A stretch of 64,000 bases of DNA from Anaspis maculata (GCA_949128115.1 OX421966.1:38085042-38149041), one strand, 5' to 3'; shown: positions 26,420-39,339, counted from the first letter of the stretch. Program-made: numbers and translations. The notes: a model not told the origin generated them from the letters alone.

Positions 26420-28796
26420 ACATTGCTTTGCTTCAAAATCATGCAAACTGAAGAAATTAAATTCTCAACTTCACCTCTTCATAACTCGGAGAACAAATGG
26501 GCCAGTTTCTTTTTTACCATTTTTTCCGTGCCCCGTCAACGTCTCCCACAAGTACACGGGAGGGAATCCGCAATTTTGGAATCACCTGTAGGTATATTGA
26601 AGGGAGCCATTTTAATCCGGGAAGCAATCACATTTCTCCACATAATATCAGAGTAGATATCTGAACCCATATTTCCACAACACTTCGGCACTTGCACGAT
26701 ATCATTAAAGTTTGAACAACTGCGAGAGTACACGTGAGCACTCAATAATTGAGCAAAGGTACTCGCGGAATGCTCACCGACACACCACGATGCGAGTCAG
26801 CTACAGAAGATGTGTCGTCTTTGCCATTTTCACTGTGTGTCGCGACTTATTTGATCTATGTTATAGAAACAATTCTCCAAAGTGGTGCTTAAGAGGCGCT
26901 TGACTGCCTTTATTTATAAGCGCCACACTATAGTGCCTCTTGTGTAAGGGTGAAAGGACATGCCATTCCGACAATTCGCCATCTCCTCTATTTCACCCGA
27001 CGTTCGTAATACCACCTCCAGCATCAATTCTCCATGCGAAGGATTGCGATATTACAATAGCGACCCCGCTCGCCACTGCTGTGTGCGGTGTCTGCGTCGT
27101 TATTGTTAACTAATTAAACGTGAAAGGAGCTCTATCGGTATGAATGCCACGTAGCGCAGATTGCTTGTGTGTGTGTGTGTGTCTGAGATTGATTCAGGAA
27201 GAAGAGCAGAGCAATCGGCGTTTTTAGGACCACCAGCCACTATCCTGCTCCTTTCCGCACCTACTTTGTGTGTGTGTGTGTGCTGCTATCGCAAAGTGGC
27301 GGTAGACACAAAACGAAGGAGACCGTCGGAATGGACGGGCATTGCCACCACTTGTCTTCGGCTTCCCGGGGCCTTATTGGGATTTCCGAATCCGACGTTG
27401 CAAGGAACGGACCCATACCTAATGCCATAAAGCGAGGTGAGTGGAAACTGCGAGGCAAATCCTGACGTACGCCTTCAGTTACAGGAATTTCCCGGAGCTT
27501 AGTGTTGACTGCCGTCACAGGGCGTTATCGAACTTGAGGCTATTGCTTTTCAACTGGAACCTACCTAATCCTCAGTGACCGGGTATAAACTGCTCAGCAA
27601 AATAAGTGTGACACATTTCACCCTGTTCCAGAACAAGATGCCTGCCTCGATATTTTTGTCATGACTTATTTTGATTCTGTTCAATACGTTCGATAGCTCA
27701 ATCTTTTGGCTATCTGTTCATTTTTTTTTTGTACTCAACGACTGAAGTGGCTTATCCAAAATCATTTAAAATTGTTCATCATAAGCATAAGCTAGATACC
27801 AAATTTTAATCAGGTCCTCCATTACTAACTTGTTGTACAGAGCGTCGCGTCCCGTATAACCAAAGAGTTGTCTGTAAAGATCTGTTGAGGGAATATTTCA
27901 TCTGTTCAGGCTTTCGAAACCAAACAGATATGCGGTTAAGCGAGAGGTGTGAGATCATTTGAGTGCGGATATCTTCATCGATGCCTCTATGTCCCTTTAA
28001 AGTAACACTCTAAATATCTGTAATCTCAAGGCGATTCACCCAGGAGATTGGTATGTATCACATCACTTGAACTCCAAAACAGGGATCTCTAAAATGATAT
28101 TGTTTTGACACACTGACGTTGACAATTCGTTATGGTAATATTCGCAGGATCGGCCTGGTGACTAGATTCCTGGGTACGCGTACCATTCATGATAGACGGC
28201 AATTCACGGACGAAAACATCATAACACCCGCCAGAAGTCTTCTCAGCGTTCGGAGGGTTCGAAAAGAGATGCGTAGGTATCGCCCACCGGCTTCTGGCAA
28301 AGGAGAACGATATCAGGTGAGCACGCCGGCGCCGGCCGCTTTACTATGAATGTTGAGGGACGGACAACTGTTCAATTTCGGGAATACCCATATACTTAGA
28401 AAGAACCCAGCTCAAAAAAGACCGCGATGGGGTTTCTCACTCGAATATTTGCCATTCTTAAAGTATCCATAAACCAGGTGACCTCCTCAATCTACATACA
28501 CATCATTTTTTCCTCAAATTTTCTCACGCTAATAGGAATAAGGTATGCTACAATCGAGTTGTTCACATCAAACGTGTTAGAAGGATATGATTCCGTCCAG
28601 CGTGTAAATGGGTACATGTTTATTGGGTCAGTCTATTTTTAAATTCAGCAAGGAAAGTTCATGCGAGTTAGGTAGATATGGGTGAAATATATAGGTACTC
28701 CAATTCCAACCTGTCCTTTGCCATTTGAAATAACTACCTTTTATTAAACTGATACCTGAGTTGGAGTGCTCACTGACTAAGGTGGCTTTGGTATAA
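26420..28796. other. non-coding host DNA, GC-richer centre
   Basis: Contains (TG)n microsatellites at about 27,162-27,182 and 27,267-27,282 and a GC-richer patch at 26,900-27,520. No open frame in it carries a known motif. Confidence 0.4.
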
Positions 28797-29050
28797 CTTA
28801 TCGACACCCAACTTATCGACAGGATAACTTGCCGACACCCAACTCATCGACAAGACAGCTCATCGACAAGACAACTCATCGACAAGACAACTCACCGACA
28901 AGACATCTAATCGACAGGACAACTCGCCGACAGGAAATGACTCACCGACAAGTCAACTCATCGACAAGACATCCAGCCGACAAGACAACTCGCCGACAGA
29001 AAAACTCATCGACAGGGTAACTTGCCGACACCCGACTCGCCGACAATTCT
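28797..29050. repeat. 16-bp minisatellite
   Basis: About 15 units of the consensus ctcatcgacaagacaa, some shortened or altered (gccgacacccaact). The same unit in the opposite orientation reappears at 31,710-31,752, so the two blocks frame the intervening 2.7 kb. Confidence 0.8.
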
Positions 29051-29269
29051 TCGCACGGACAGTTCATTGCCGGAAACTTTGGAGCTCTGATGAGGCCCAG
29101 TATGAGTGTGAAATTCAGAGCCCTTGTTCCCCACTGAGTTTTCACGTAGCGTTTCAAGCCTTGCGGAGCCCCCTGTCTCTACAAGTATCGTTTGGGATCT
29201 TGATGAACCCCCTTGGGTATTTTCAAATTTTCTGGAGATTTGCTTCGCCATTATGCCTTGAACGGTTCC

Positions 29270-29830
29270 TCAGAGCCCTATTAGGCCCCCTTGTCTTCAT
29301 GTCGCATCTGTAGCCCTGCTGAGCTCCTTTGTACCTTGCATTAGTTTTCAAAGCTCTATAGTTAGCTCCCGTGTGTCTTCTTGTGTTGGTCGAAATCCTA
29401 CTGGCCCCCCCATTGTGTCTTCAAGTGTCGTTTGGAACCCTAGTGGGTCAGGCAGGCCTTCCAAAGCTCTATCCTGCTTTGAGGCTATATTGAAGCCTTT
29501 CAAGCCCTGTTAAGCCCCTTTGTATCTTCAAATATCGTTTGAGTCCTGATGAGCCCCCTTGTGTCGTCAATCATTATCGTTTACATTCTTGGTGACCCCC
29601 TTCCGATTTCTCCGAGGTTTCTGGAATTTTCGAAAGCTCCCTTGTGCCTTCTTAGGTTTCTCGGAACCCTATGTGCCCCCTGTGTCTTTGTGTTCCATTT
29701 GTAGCTCTGCTGGGCTCTTTTTTCATTGCTTTAGTTTTCAAAGCTCTAGTTAGCTCCTGTGAGTCACTATGTGTTGGTTGAAGTCCTACAGGGTCCCTTT
29801 TTTGTCTTTAAGTATCATTTGGAGCCCTAG
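29270..29830. repeat. ~400-bp degenerate tandem repeat, left block
   Basis: Phrases such as CTTGTGTCTTCAAGT, ATCGTTTGGAGCCCTA, GAGCCCCCTT and TTAGTTTTCAAAGCTCTA recur in the same order. Two units are recognisable here and more at 31,190-31,700, implying one array later split by a transposon. Confidence 0.6.
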
Positions 29831-31122
29831 TAGTTTAACATACTAAAAGTCCTCAAGAATCCAGTGTTAGCTTCGGCCGTTGTGGCCTCGAGAAGAGCTT
29901 GAGGATCAGTTTTTTGCGTATATCTCGTGAAAAATAGCACTTGGGAAAAAAGTTCCTGGGAAAAAATTGTTAGAAATTTTTCTGCCTACAAGAAAGCGTT
30001 TCACACATTTCATCGTCAGTTATCTCCTTCTTCGTCAAAACACAAGAAAATCAAAATAGTTCAGATGCTCGATGCTGGAAGACGGAGAAAAAGTGTCTGC
30101 CCTGACCGGGACTCGAACCCGAGTCTTCCATTTGCCGGATGGATACTCTGACCACTAAGCTATCGGGGATACAACAGTTTCTCCGCCACATGCCCATATG
30201 AGAGCCGCCACAGTACTCCCCCTCCAGAGACGTCGTTCGTCTCGTATGTACCCCTGCGTTCGCCGTACTTATGGACCGTTGACCGTTGTTCAGTACCCCC
30301 CACCTAGGGCGACGAATAGGACGTGGGTAGACGTAGGGCAGAGAAGTGGCGGTGCTGTTCAATTGTGCATTGCTTGCTTTGTACCTGTTTGTTTGAGTTG
30401 CATGTTGCGTGCGTGCTGCTTTTGTTCGGGGTCACCATTTGTGGCGCGATGTGACGGAGAAAAAGTGTCTGCCCTGACCAGGACTCGAACCCGGCTCTTC
30501 CATTTGCCGGATGGATACTCTGACCACTAAGCTATCGGGGAGACAACAGTTCCTCTGCCACATGCCCATATGAGAGCTGCCACAGGACCTTGAGTTTCAT
30601 GATGGCGGAGTGCCACTTAGTAGAGGTGTTGTTTGATCTACTCTCTTTTGATTGAAACTTGAAACCATCAATACGAACTATGCCGGCGGTATATACAGGG
30701 TGAAATAAAAATGAAAAGTTGAACATTTGTATCTCAAGAACCAAAATAAGTAAAGACATGTAAATCGCCACAAATAATTCTGATTTCATGGTCATGGAGT
30801 CGTCTTAAATTTGAATTGAATATCTTGAGCTGTTCTCGAAATATCTTCAAAAGACTGAAGTTGTCACCGAAAAAAAATTTTTTTCGTCCACTTATCAGAA
30901 AAAAGGTTGACTGTGTTTTTTGGAAGGAGTGGTCTGACGATGGAATGTGTAAGGACCTTTCTTATAGACAATAAAATTTTCAACAATCTCTTACCGGGCA
31001 ATCTCTTCCTAAGTGCAATTGTTCACGAGATATACGCGAAAAACTGATCCTCAAGTTCTTCTCGAGGCCACAACGGCTAAAGCTCACACCGGACTCTTGA
31101 GGACTTTTATTATTTTAAACTA
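29831..31122. mobile_element. inverted-repeat DNA transposon carrying a nested TRIM
   Basis: Imperfect terminal repeats of about 190 bp (29,831-30,018 and 30,935-31,122) begin TAGTTTAA and continue TAAAAGTCCTCAAGA and GGCCGTTGTGGCCTCGAGAA-like sequence with the complement on the right. It inserted into the ~400-bp tandem repeat, leaving TA at both edges. The interior has no transposase and contains a 504-bp TRIM. It is a non-autonomous Tc1/mariner-like or foldback element by inference. Confidence 0.75.
30081..30584 (-). mobile_element. TRIM retrotransposon with tRNA-like LTRs
   Basis: Two direct repeats of 132-133 bp (30,081-30,212 and 30,452-30,584, about 93% alike by eye) flank a 239-bp interior. 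Read on the minus strand, the LTR starts TGTGGC. After the upstream LTR comes TGGTGACCCCGAAC (30,424-30,437), a primer-binding-site-like motif used by insect Ty3/gypsy elements. Before the downstream LTR is a purine tract GGAGGGGGAG (30,216-30,226). Each LTR carries a tRNA-Asp-like segment with A box TAGCTTAGTGG and B box GGTTCGAGTCC, so each LTR may hold a Pol III promoter. There is no coding capacity. Target duplication is unclear (ggaa/ggac). Confidence 0.75.
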
Positions 31123-31189
31123 CATGCTTAACTGAGCTTATATACAAAAATCCGGCTGGCTTTAATTTTTGTTCGCTATTTTTTCTATG

Positions 31190-31700
31190 ATTCCTGGACT
31201 ATTAGTCTTTGCGTGTTGGTCAAAGTTCTACGGGGCGCCCCCTCGTGTTCCCAAGTGTCATTTGGAGTCTCAGTGAGCCCCGCCAAGCGTTCGACCGAGT
31301 TTTAGACGCCTCTCCTCTCTTGTGTCCACAATGAAGCGTTTAAAGCCCTTATGAGCCCCCTTGTATCTTCCAAGTATCGTTTGGAGCCCTACTGAGCCCC
31401 CTTGTGTCTTCGATTATCGTTGCAGACCAGGTAACGCACTTCCAATTTCTCGAAGTTTCTGGAATCTTAGATATCTCCTTTGTGCCTTATCAAGTTTTTC
31501 AGAGCCCTATATGTGGCCCCCCTTTGTCTTCATGTTTCATTTGTAGCCCTTCTGAGCCCCATTTCACAATGTGTTAGTTTACCCAAACTCTAGTTAGCTC
31601 CTGTTAGTCTTAATGTGTTGGTAAAAGTTTCACGGGGCCCCCTCGTGTCTCTAAGTGTCATTTGGAGCCCTAGTGAGCCCTGCGAGGCCTTCGTCCGATT
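31190..31700. repeat. ~400-bp degenerate tandem repeat, right block
   Basis: Continues the array seen at 29,270-29,830, with the same ordered phrases (GTGTTGGT, AAGTGTCATTTGGAGCCCTAGTGAGCCC in pieces, TTCATTTGTAGCCC). Confidence 0.6.
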
Positions 31701-31709
31701 TTTAGAGGC

Positions 31710-31752
31710 CTGTCATCCTGTCGATGAGTTGGGTGTCGACGAGTTGTCCGAC
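31710..31752. repeat. inverted copies of the 16-bp minisatellite
   Basis: TCCTGTCGATGAGTTGGGTG and TCGACGAGTTGTC are the complement of units at 28,797-29,050, and so mark the right edge of the repeat complex. Confidence 0.65.
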
Positions 31753-33050
31753 TCCATTAGCGTTTCTCACCAATCTTACCACACATGTTATTCCATCTAA
31801 GAAACTAAAGATTATTACGAGACTATCATTCACTAGATGATCACAAGGAAGGTGAGGAATCACCTAAGTCGATTACAGAAGCTTCATCAAGCATCACCAA
31901 GTGAATAAAAAGAGAACACAGAATTCGGGTAGATTCAGTACTATGTGACAACGGCGTACAGTGTGCAGTATCGCAGCAAGGAGTTCAAGGTACGGACCGA
32001 CAAGTATTAGTGGACCACCAAGCTCAACACAAATTGATGCTTACCCTGGGTCAAATCTCTCTGAAACGCAAAACCGGACCTTCAAGATCATTATTTCTAC
32101 TTGTGTCCACAAAAACCGCTGCACCTGGGACACTCAAATCCATAAATTGTTACGCGCGCTACGCACATAGGAGACGCCTATAATGACATCTGTCTTTTTC
32201 AATTGAAAAAAAACATGTGTACTTACTTGTCGAGTGACGTCTACAGGAACCAAGTCAGTAAGCGATTTTACACTGACACAATCTTTTTCGGTTGGCACAC
32301 TTCGACTGATTTATTTCCGTTGTTCGAAAAGAACCTTATTCAGGACCAGCAGGCAACTTTAAAATTACTTGGCTTCAATTTAGGGTCTGTGTGAGGGAGT
32401 TTGAGCTTTTCAATACCCCTACTTTTCCGCAATTTCTATAATCACCGCTATTGATTTTGATAAATTTTTTGTGGTCAGGTATATAACTTGAGCTTTGACT
32501 GCAAACATCTTTCCAGATCGTCTGAATCAAGTCACTCCTGAGCGGAAGCCACCTGTTGACTTTCCTTCTTTCATTTTGATTCAATAAGTATAGAGATCGA
32601 AAGTGATACGGTGTCATATCATCATTTTCTTTGGAGCTGTAGCTACTTGCTACATGTTTGTAGGATGGATTACTTATTATTCACTTATTCACTGGTTATT
32701 TCCGAATCAAATCAACGCTCAAGCTATTGCTACCATTACCTCCAGAAGAGGTTGAACGCAAAGAGATAAGAGCACAAATCCGTGCCAATCTAAAGCACCT
32801 GGACAACTAGAACACCACCCGAACTTACTGAATGAATATTCGATCTTCAACTAAATCTAACAAAGGATTGCACTTCTCACGACCATCAAATAAAAAAATT
32901 ATAACTCCAAATCATTGAAGTGTGATTTTGTTAGACAGGCAAATAGAGCCAATTTGCATCTGACATCTTTAAACAATTGTGTCTGGACTGTCTGATCAAA
33001 TTAGGCATTGCCTTGTTACGTCTGGCAGGATGAACACAACACAGTACTGT
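31753..33050. other. non-coding host DNA
   Basis: No gene or complete repeat is recognised. Short open frames of 60-80 codons have no motif. Confidence 0.4.
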
Positions 33051-33926
33051 TGGACAGGGAGCTGGTGCCTCAAAACTTACGTCATAAGGATTTTAATCCT
33101 GTAGATCTGATGTGCGTTGACAGGGTTGTTGAAAATTGCTTCGTCTTAGATGTCAGAACAGGGGCTTCAGGCTGGTATGAGCTTGTCAATTTTCGAAAAA
33201 ATGACCAAAAATTCACGTCATGAGGTACATGAATGAAACCAACTGGATTTTGCGTGGGAACATCCCCTTGATCGAGAATCTGGTCGTAAGGCAAAATTTT
33301 TGAAGGCTTTCGGTCCATAAGACAAGTTTGCAATTTTCAAAAAAGGACCAAAACTCATCAATTTTTTCACAGGCGTTTTGTTGACTAACCTATCAAGTGT
33401 GATATATATTTGTAATCAAGATGAAAAACGGAATCGATTTCCATGTAAAAATACAGGGTGTATGATCTGAGAAAAAATGTTCGATGTTGCACCCTGTAAG
33501 CGATGTACCTACCATTAAGAATTATTGTGGACAGATTCTAAACCTGCGTGAAAAATCATGTAAGAATAGTTTTCCATTTTTGAAATTATGCCAAAGGAGA
33601 AGTCTACAGGAGAAGGTAAATTTTGGCCTTTTTTGAAAATTTCAAACTTGTCTTATGGACCGAGAGCCCTCAAAAATTTTGTCTTCTGACCCAATTTTTG
33701 ATTAAGGAGATGTTCCCACACAAAAGCCCCTTGGTTTCATTCATGTACCTTATGACATAAATTTTTGACATTTTTCGAAAATTGACAAGCCTCTACCAGC
33801 CTAAAGCCCCCGGTCTGACATGTAAGACAAAGAAATTTTCAACAACCTTATCAACGCACATTAGACCTACAGGGTTAAAATCATGTACCTTATGACGTAA
33901 GTTTTGAGGCATCAGCTCCCTGTCCA
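33051..33926. mobile_element. 876-bp foldback element
   Basis: Starts TGGACAGGGAGCTG and ends with the complement CAGCTCCCTGTCCA. Arms of about 330 bp include CTCAAAACTTACGTCATAAG and its near-complement on the right. The centre holds TACAGGGTGTATGATCTGAG and GCACCCTGTA (33,465-33,500), which look like termini of a smaller mariner-like MITE. Confidence 0.7.
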
Positions 33927-33959
33927 TGTAGGTATATCAATCGGCAATAATACACAATA

Positions 33960-34142
33960 CTGTGGCGCTTTTCTTGAGACAGGACGAAATTAAACTTTTT
34001 TTTTATTATAGTCGTAAAATGCAACGTTTCGCTCTAATTTAGTGCTTCATCAGGCTAAAAATAAACGTAAAACGTTGCATTATACTACTATATTAAAAAA
34101 AAAGTTTAATTTCGTCCTGTCTCCTCAAGAAAAGCGCCACAG
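33960..34142. mobile_element. 183-bp TA-flanked MITE
   Basis: Ends CTGTGGCGCTTTTCTTGAG and its complement (one extra base on the right) are flanked by TA (33,958-33,959 and 34,143-34,144). The arms continue through GACAGGACGAAATTAAACTT, and the centre is about 85 bp. Confidence 0.8.
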
Positions 34143-34144
34143 TA

Positions 34145-37100
34145 TACATAAAGAAGGACAAAGAAACCGATCAAGAGTACAATAATGACAATAAATATAT
34201 CTTCAACAATCCGTTCATTTTACAGAGTACTGATGCTCTCAAAACACTCTCTCTCTACACCCTGCACTTATTCCGAGCTTTTTCTTGACTGACTTAGTTG
34301 GGCGCCGCAGCATCCTCCTCTCTCATTCTATGTGAAGCGCTGCTTGAGTTCAACTATATATTACTACGAGCGCCGATTCCCGTGAATTCTGGTGAGCACG
34401 CGATCTTTCTATACTCTTCCATTAGGTCGCAGTGTACAAATGCGGAGCTCTGGACATTTCCGGAGTATACGTGATGGCTTGCCAATTGAAATACATGGGT
34501 AACTTGAACGGTGGGTCAGAAAACATCTGTCCATTTGGCGGCGGCGTCGGCTTTAGAGCACGGCAGAATTATACGCGAAATGTGTAGGATTTTTCGGAAG
34601 TCGCCGCGAAATCGTATTCCGGGCCACTGTGGGATTTTCTGGAAGATTTATGGAACATTTGAGATAATTAGTCGGGATCTACATAAGCACTATGGATCGC
34701 CCACAGCATAGTACGCGGAATACTTGACAATATTTTAGGTGACGTCAGGCCGCCACAATGTAAACTATGCGAGGAGAGAGGCGCTAATAAATTAGAATGC
34801 TTTATTGTTTTATTAAGGAACTTCATAGCTCACGGGAGGTCCATTTACGATTGCTATAGTACCTACGTACGAACCTTACCTACTAGCTATTATTCAGCCA
34901 TGAGGGATCAAGTGATTGTTAACAGCGTCGATCCAAGAGAACGGCCATAAAGGTGAGCTTGCAAATCGCAACGCACAACCGACCCTCGCGTAACGTAAAG
35001 CAACAAAAGGAACGGCGCAGGCCGTGTCCCCGTCGAAATCGCCGTCGTCCCATGTTTACAACAAATTACCAAACACTGCCTCGTTCCATTAAGGCCGCAA
35101 GGAAAAGGGTCGAGGTGCGCCTTTCCCCGTCCGCCACTTTGGGCACATAAGTAATTTAGCCATCTGATGTACTATACTGCATGTGCGCGTTTCGGGGTAA
35201 TTAGGGCGGGCGAGCGTTTGTATGTGTTTGTATGTGGAGGCCCTCTACAGGCCCTACGGCGCGCTGGATGTGACAGGCGAGCCGGCCTATCGTCGCATGT
35301 ATCGCACATGTCCTCTGTCCTATCGCCTATCTACGGGATTCAACCCGTTATCGGGCACATGTCACATAACAACGCATCCCGGACATTTCAGACCTGCTCA
35401 GGCGAGCTGCACCTCTATCTGGGGCCAGCCAGCACCGCTTCCTCGTCTGGTCCAGTTCTTTTACCTTCCGGGACGTTCGTACGTCCGGGCCTGGATGTGA
35501 CGTACCCATGCCTAACTGCGATTGCCATTTCCGGTCACGGTGGGCGTTCGGTGAGCGTTTATTACTTTTAATTAATTCCGCAACGGAAACACGAGCGAGC
35601 GGCGGGTAGTGGTACAGTATGCGTGTGGGTTCAGAGGCGCCGCTGTCGAAATCGCGCGCCCAAATCTCTCTCCACTCATACTCATAAATTAGACCCTTTT
35701 AAATCCCATTTTACAACCTAATCGTCGTATTCAATATGGGAAATGTATACATTTTCGTGTGAGCGGATGTTAATTACTGCCATATAATTTTAGGGATCCT
35801 TCCCATACTTAGGTGCTTACCTACCTCTGAAATATCGCCACTTCAGTTTTATTGGTCGTGTGTAGAACGTTTAGAGGGGCTGTATGCGGTGCGGTCAACA
35901 ATTTGACTATTGTGCTAGAATAATTGGGAAGTCCAGTACGGCGTTCGTGATTTGGGGCATTTTGGCATAACATATTTCATGATATCACGTGTTGCATGCT
36001 GAAAAGGCCTCGTGCCTTTTCAGTGCGATTCACCTATCGGTCTGTCTTATTGAGGAACACGGCCCGCCAGCTAATCAGTGGAGAAGGCCGGGCTTCTCAA
36101 GATGGCCGGGGGCGCCACAGTATCGTAAGCCGAACTCCCAAAAATTATTATAGTACCAAGCAATGACTGATACAATACTAAAAATAGAAGAAAGTTTGAA
36201 TTACGAATACAAATTCCATGTACAAAAGGCAAAGAAAATGAACAGGTGCCGGTTGGCTGATTTTACAATGAATGAAATATACGAAATTGCCAGTCGCTGT
36301 TATTACCACAATGAGCAAAATATACGTTCTGGAAAAGAGGTTTGACTTTAACCCAAGCCGAAATTACTTCAACGTTATCTGTTCCAACGAAGCAGGTGCC
36401 TACTTTCGAAAAAAGAAAGTCAGATAGCAAACCCAAACCGATTTGATATTAACACGACTCGATAAGTACCTACTTCGCCAGCTGCGATAACCACCGCAAC
36501 AAAGAACGTTATCGGGTTTTTATACTCGTAACTATAATTTTATGTACAAAACCCATGAATTCAAATCTGTGGTTTTCCTGTACGCAAAATTGAATACAGT
36601 TATCCAAGTCAAAAGAGGACCTTCCGTAAGTTTGGTGGAGCCGGAGGTGAGTCACAGTAAAATACACGCAGATTGAGAAGGAGATGCTTATCACGATCAT
36701 TTTTGGATATGCCAAAGATTTTACCAATACTTTATGGTAGAAGCCTTTTGGTAGAGATCGACCCTTAGACACTTGAAAGCATTTTGAAAGCCTTTCTTCA
36801 CAAGTAAAACATTTTTTGTTTTTTGATGTCACATGTTACCACCTGTGGTTGTGCAATTACCTATCAGTTCCAGTGAAATTTTCACAAGTTGAGATCACTG
36901 ATCACTGATAATGATTGAGTTGATTCAAAAATGTTATTCTGAAGATTGTGAATAGATAGCGCAGATACGGTAAGCTCAGTTTCATCCATTATAGCCCAGG
37001 AGCCATCAGAGGAGCAATAAGGAAATATATGCCAACAGGTCAACATCTGTGAAGCTTAGGTTTCACATTACCTTCCTACTAGTTTTCTCCTTTTCAGAAA

Positions 37101-37535
37101 ATATTGTCGGCGTCATGTCGCCATCATCAACAAGAAATGTTGGTGAATAATCATCAGGTAGGTAGGTACACGTTGTAATAATCAGTTCAATAACTTCAAT
37201 ATCAAGCTTTCTACCTTTTCTCGGTCTGGAGCTACGAATTTTTATTTATTTTTTCTGTTTAACCCTGTATAATTGCTCTGCAAGAAATTTAAGCAGAACA
37301 CCTGGTGAGGTGTGATTGCTGGCTATCTAAGGAATGTATTACACATAGTCGCTATGCTCCTTCATTCAAAATCCCACGGAATTATACATAAGCTCCTGAA
37401 CTAATATTATACCTAAATACATATCAGGTGATCATTTGAAAACTATCCACTTGCCTCCCGATTCCTAGTGAATATTTCTTTGCGAAAAACAGGTCGATTT
37501 TGATATCGAAGGGGACATCTGAAACATACATTGGC
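34145..37535. other. non-coding host DNA with GC-rich island
   Basis: A GC-richer island at about 34,930-35,660 has open frames of 92 and 134 codons, but neither has a motif or plausible composition. A 60-codon frame at 36,163-36,345 ends next to a possible donor (GAG then GTTTGA) and could be an exon; evidence is weak. Segment 36,020-36,110 resembles 22,345-22,440. Confidence 0.35.
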
Positions 37536-37539
37536 GAAT

Positions 37540-38372
37540 TTCTATCTTCAGCCCCCTTGCCCCAAACTACCCCAACTTTGAAATTTCAAATGACACCACG
37601 TACCTTGCAATACATCAAATTGAAGAGAATTAAATTCTCTTTCTGAAAAAAATATTTTCAAAATTTTCAACCTGCACCCCTAAAATTCAATTTACTCTTC
37701 TCCCTATTCTCTCAAGTCCCATTTTATTTCTTGGGCCCCTCAATTCTCTTTGGTTTAGTCAATGTCATCCTAGATAGCATCAATGAAGAGAATTTTCGGT
37801 GGAAAAAGTGCTACCCAAATTCACCCCTTTGCTGTCCCCAACCCCAACTTCAAAATTTGACAAGACACTACCTACTTTCTGATACATCAAATTCAAGAAA
37901 ATTCAATTCTCTTTCTGAAAACTGTTTTTTTAAAGCTTTCAGCCCCTCCCCCTATTGAATTAGACATTCGAAGTATTTTAGGAGGGAAATGGGGTTTTGA
38001 GAATTTTTCAAATATTTTATTCGGGAAGAAAATTCAATTTTCTCCATTTTGATGTATCACAAAGTAGGTAATGTCATTTCAGATTTCACAGGTGTGATGT
38101 GGGGTGGGGGGCGAAGGGCGAGGCGAAGGGGTCAATTTGAGTTGCACTTTTTCCACAGAAAATTTGCTTTTTCGATGCTTTGCAAGATGACGTTGACTGC
38201 ATTGGAGAGAATTGAGAGGTCAAGAATGATCAATTGGATAATTGGATACTCACGAGAATTTTAGGAAGTAGGGAGGGATTAAAAATTTGAGAAACATTCT
38301 TCCAGAAAGAGATTTGATTTCTCTTTGATTTGCAAAGTAGGTAGTGTCATTTGAAATTTCAAAGTTCAAAAT
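37540..38372. repeat. diverged ~250-bp repeat, two orientations
   Basis: Units with CCCCAACTT, AAATTTCAAATGACA, TACATCAAATT and TTCAATTCTCTTTCTGAAA occur forward at about 37,560-37,700 and 37,825-37,960. Reverse-oriented pieces (ATTTTGATGTATCACAAAGT, AAAGTAGGTAGTGTCATTTG) lie at 38,010-38,100 and 38,290-38,370. The whole may be an old inverted-repeat element. Confidence 0.5.
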
Positions 38373-38500
38373 AGAAAATAGCCAATGTATCTTTTAGATG
38401 TCGCCCTCGATATAATAATCGACCTGTTTTTGCTCGAAGACATCTTCGCTAGGAATCAGGAGTTACTGCAGGTGGATGGTTTTCAAATGATCACCAGGTA

Positions 38501-38631
38501 CCGGGTGTTTATAAACGTTTGTTATCATATCGCCTTTGGAATCTCCTATAACTCTTTCAAATCGTGCCTTTCACTGCGACTTTTGGCCTGACCAAAGCCT
38601 GCCGCGATCACAGACGTTTATAAACACCCGG
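38501..38631. mobile_element. 131-bp TA-flanked MITE
   Basis: Ends CCGGGTGTTTATAAACGT and ACGTTTATAAACACCCGG are exact complements, flanked by TA (38,499-38,500 and 38,632-38,633). The interior is unrelated sequence. Confidence 0.85.
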
Positions 38632-39339
38632 TATAATTCGAATTATGATATTCATTTTGTTAAAATTTGGTCAGTGGCGTAGATAACGGAGGACACTGTA
38701 CCTATTATCATTATTGAAAGTTTGCGAGGTGTTTCTCCATATATCCCATCAAACCACCCTGTATATAGGGTGTTCCAGTTTTAACCAAACAAAGTTTGGG
38801 AGAAGACTTTCCTTCTCCGCCTGATTAAGAAAAATATAACGTATGTGCCTTCCAGGCGGAAGACGATGAGTTTTATATCCCTTTCACTCATTAAATTTTT
38901 TTTAACATTTTTTTTTTATTGAACTGAGTAAAGTAGGTACTTATTTTTCCTATTTTTTATTTTCCCTAATTTTTCAATGTTCATTTTCTCAAAGAAATGA
39001 AAAATATCATTTTCCAATGTTTATTTTCTGACAAAAAAAATAGGAAATATCGGTTGTGTATCTCCAAAACTTCCCTGACAAGTAGCAATGAATGGATGGA
39101 AATTTTATCAAGTATAAGACGTCTCTTCGAGTGGGAAGTTAGAATTTGAGACAAAAAATTTAAGAATTGAGATATTTTCTCTAATGAGGAATTCATTTTG
39201 AGCTCCATCATTTGTGTCTGGTCTCTCTAAGCTAGGCCGGTTACTCATATCAAAGTGGAAAACTCTCGGAAAACTTAGAGAATTTCTGGAGAAACAGCCT
39301 GAAAATGTTCTAGAATCACTTACCCTTTGTTCAAAAGAA

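Noticed and set aside
28797..29050. CRISPR-like regular repeats
   Set aside because: Units are contiguous 16-mers without spacers, in insect DNA; it is a minisatellite.
30092..30172. tRNA gene with anticodon GGC
   Set aside because: The acceptor stem does not pair properly, and the sequence sits in a 132-bp direct repeat bounded by retrotransposon signals.
35167..35571. 134-residue open frame in a GC-rich island
   Set aside because: No motif, overlaps another open frame, and is expected by chance in GC-rich DNA.
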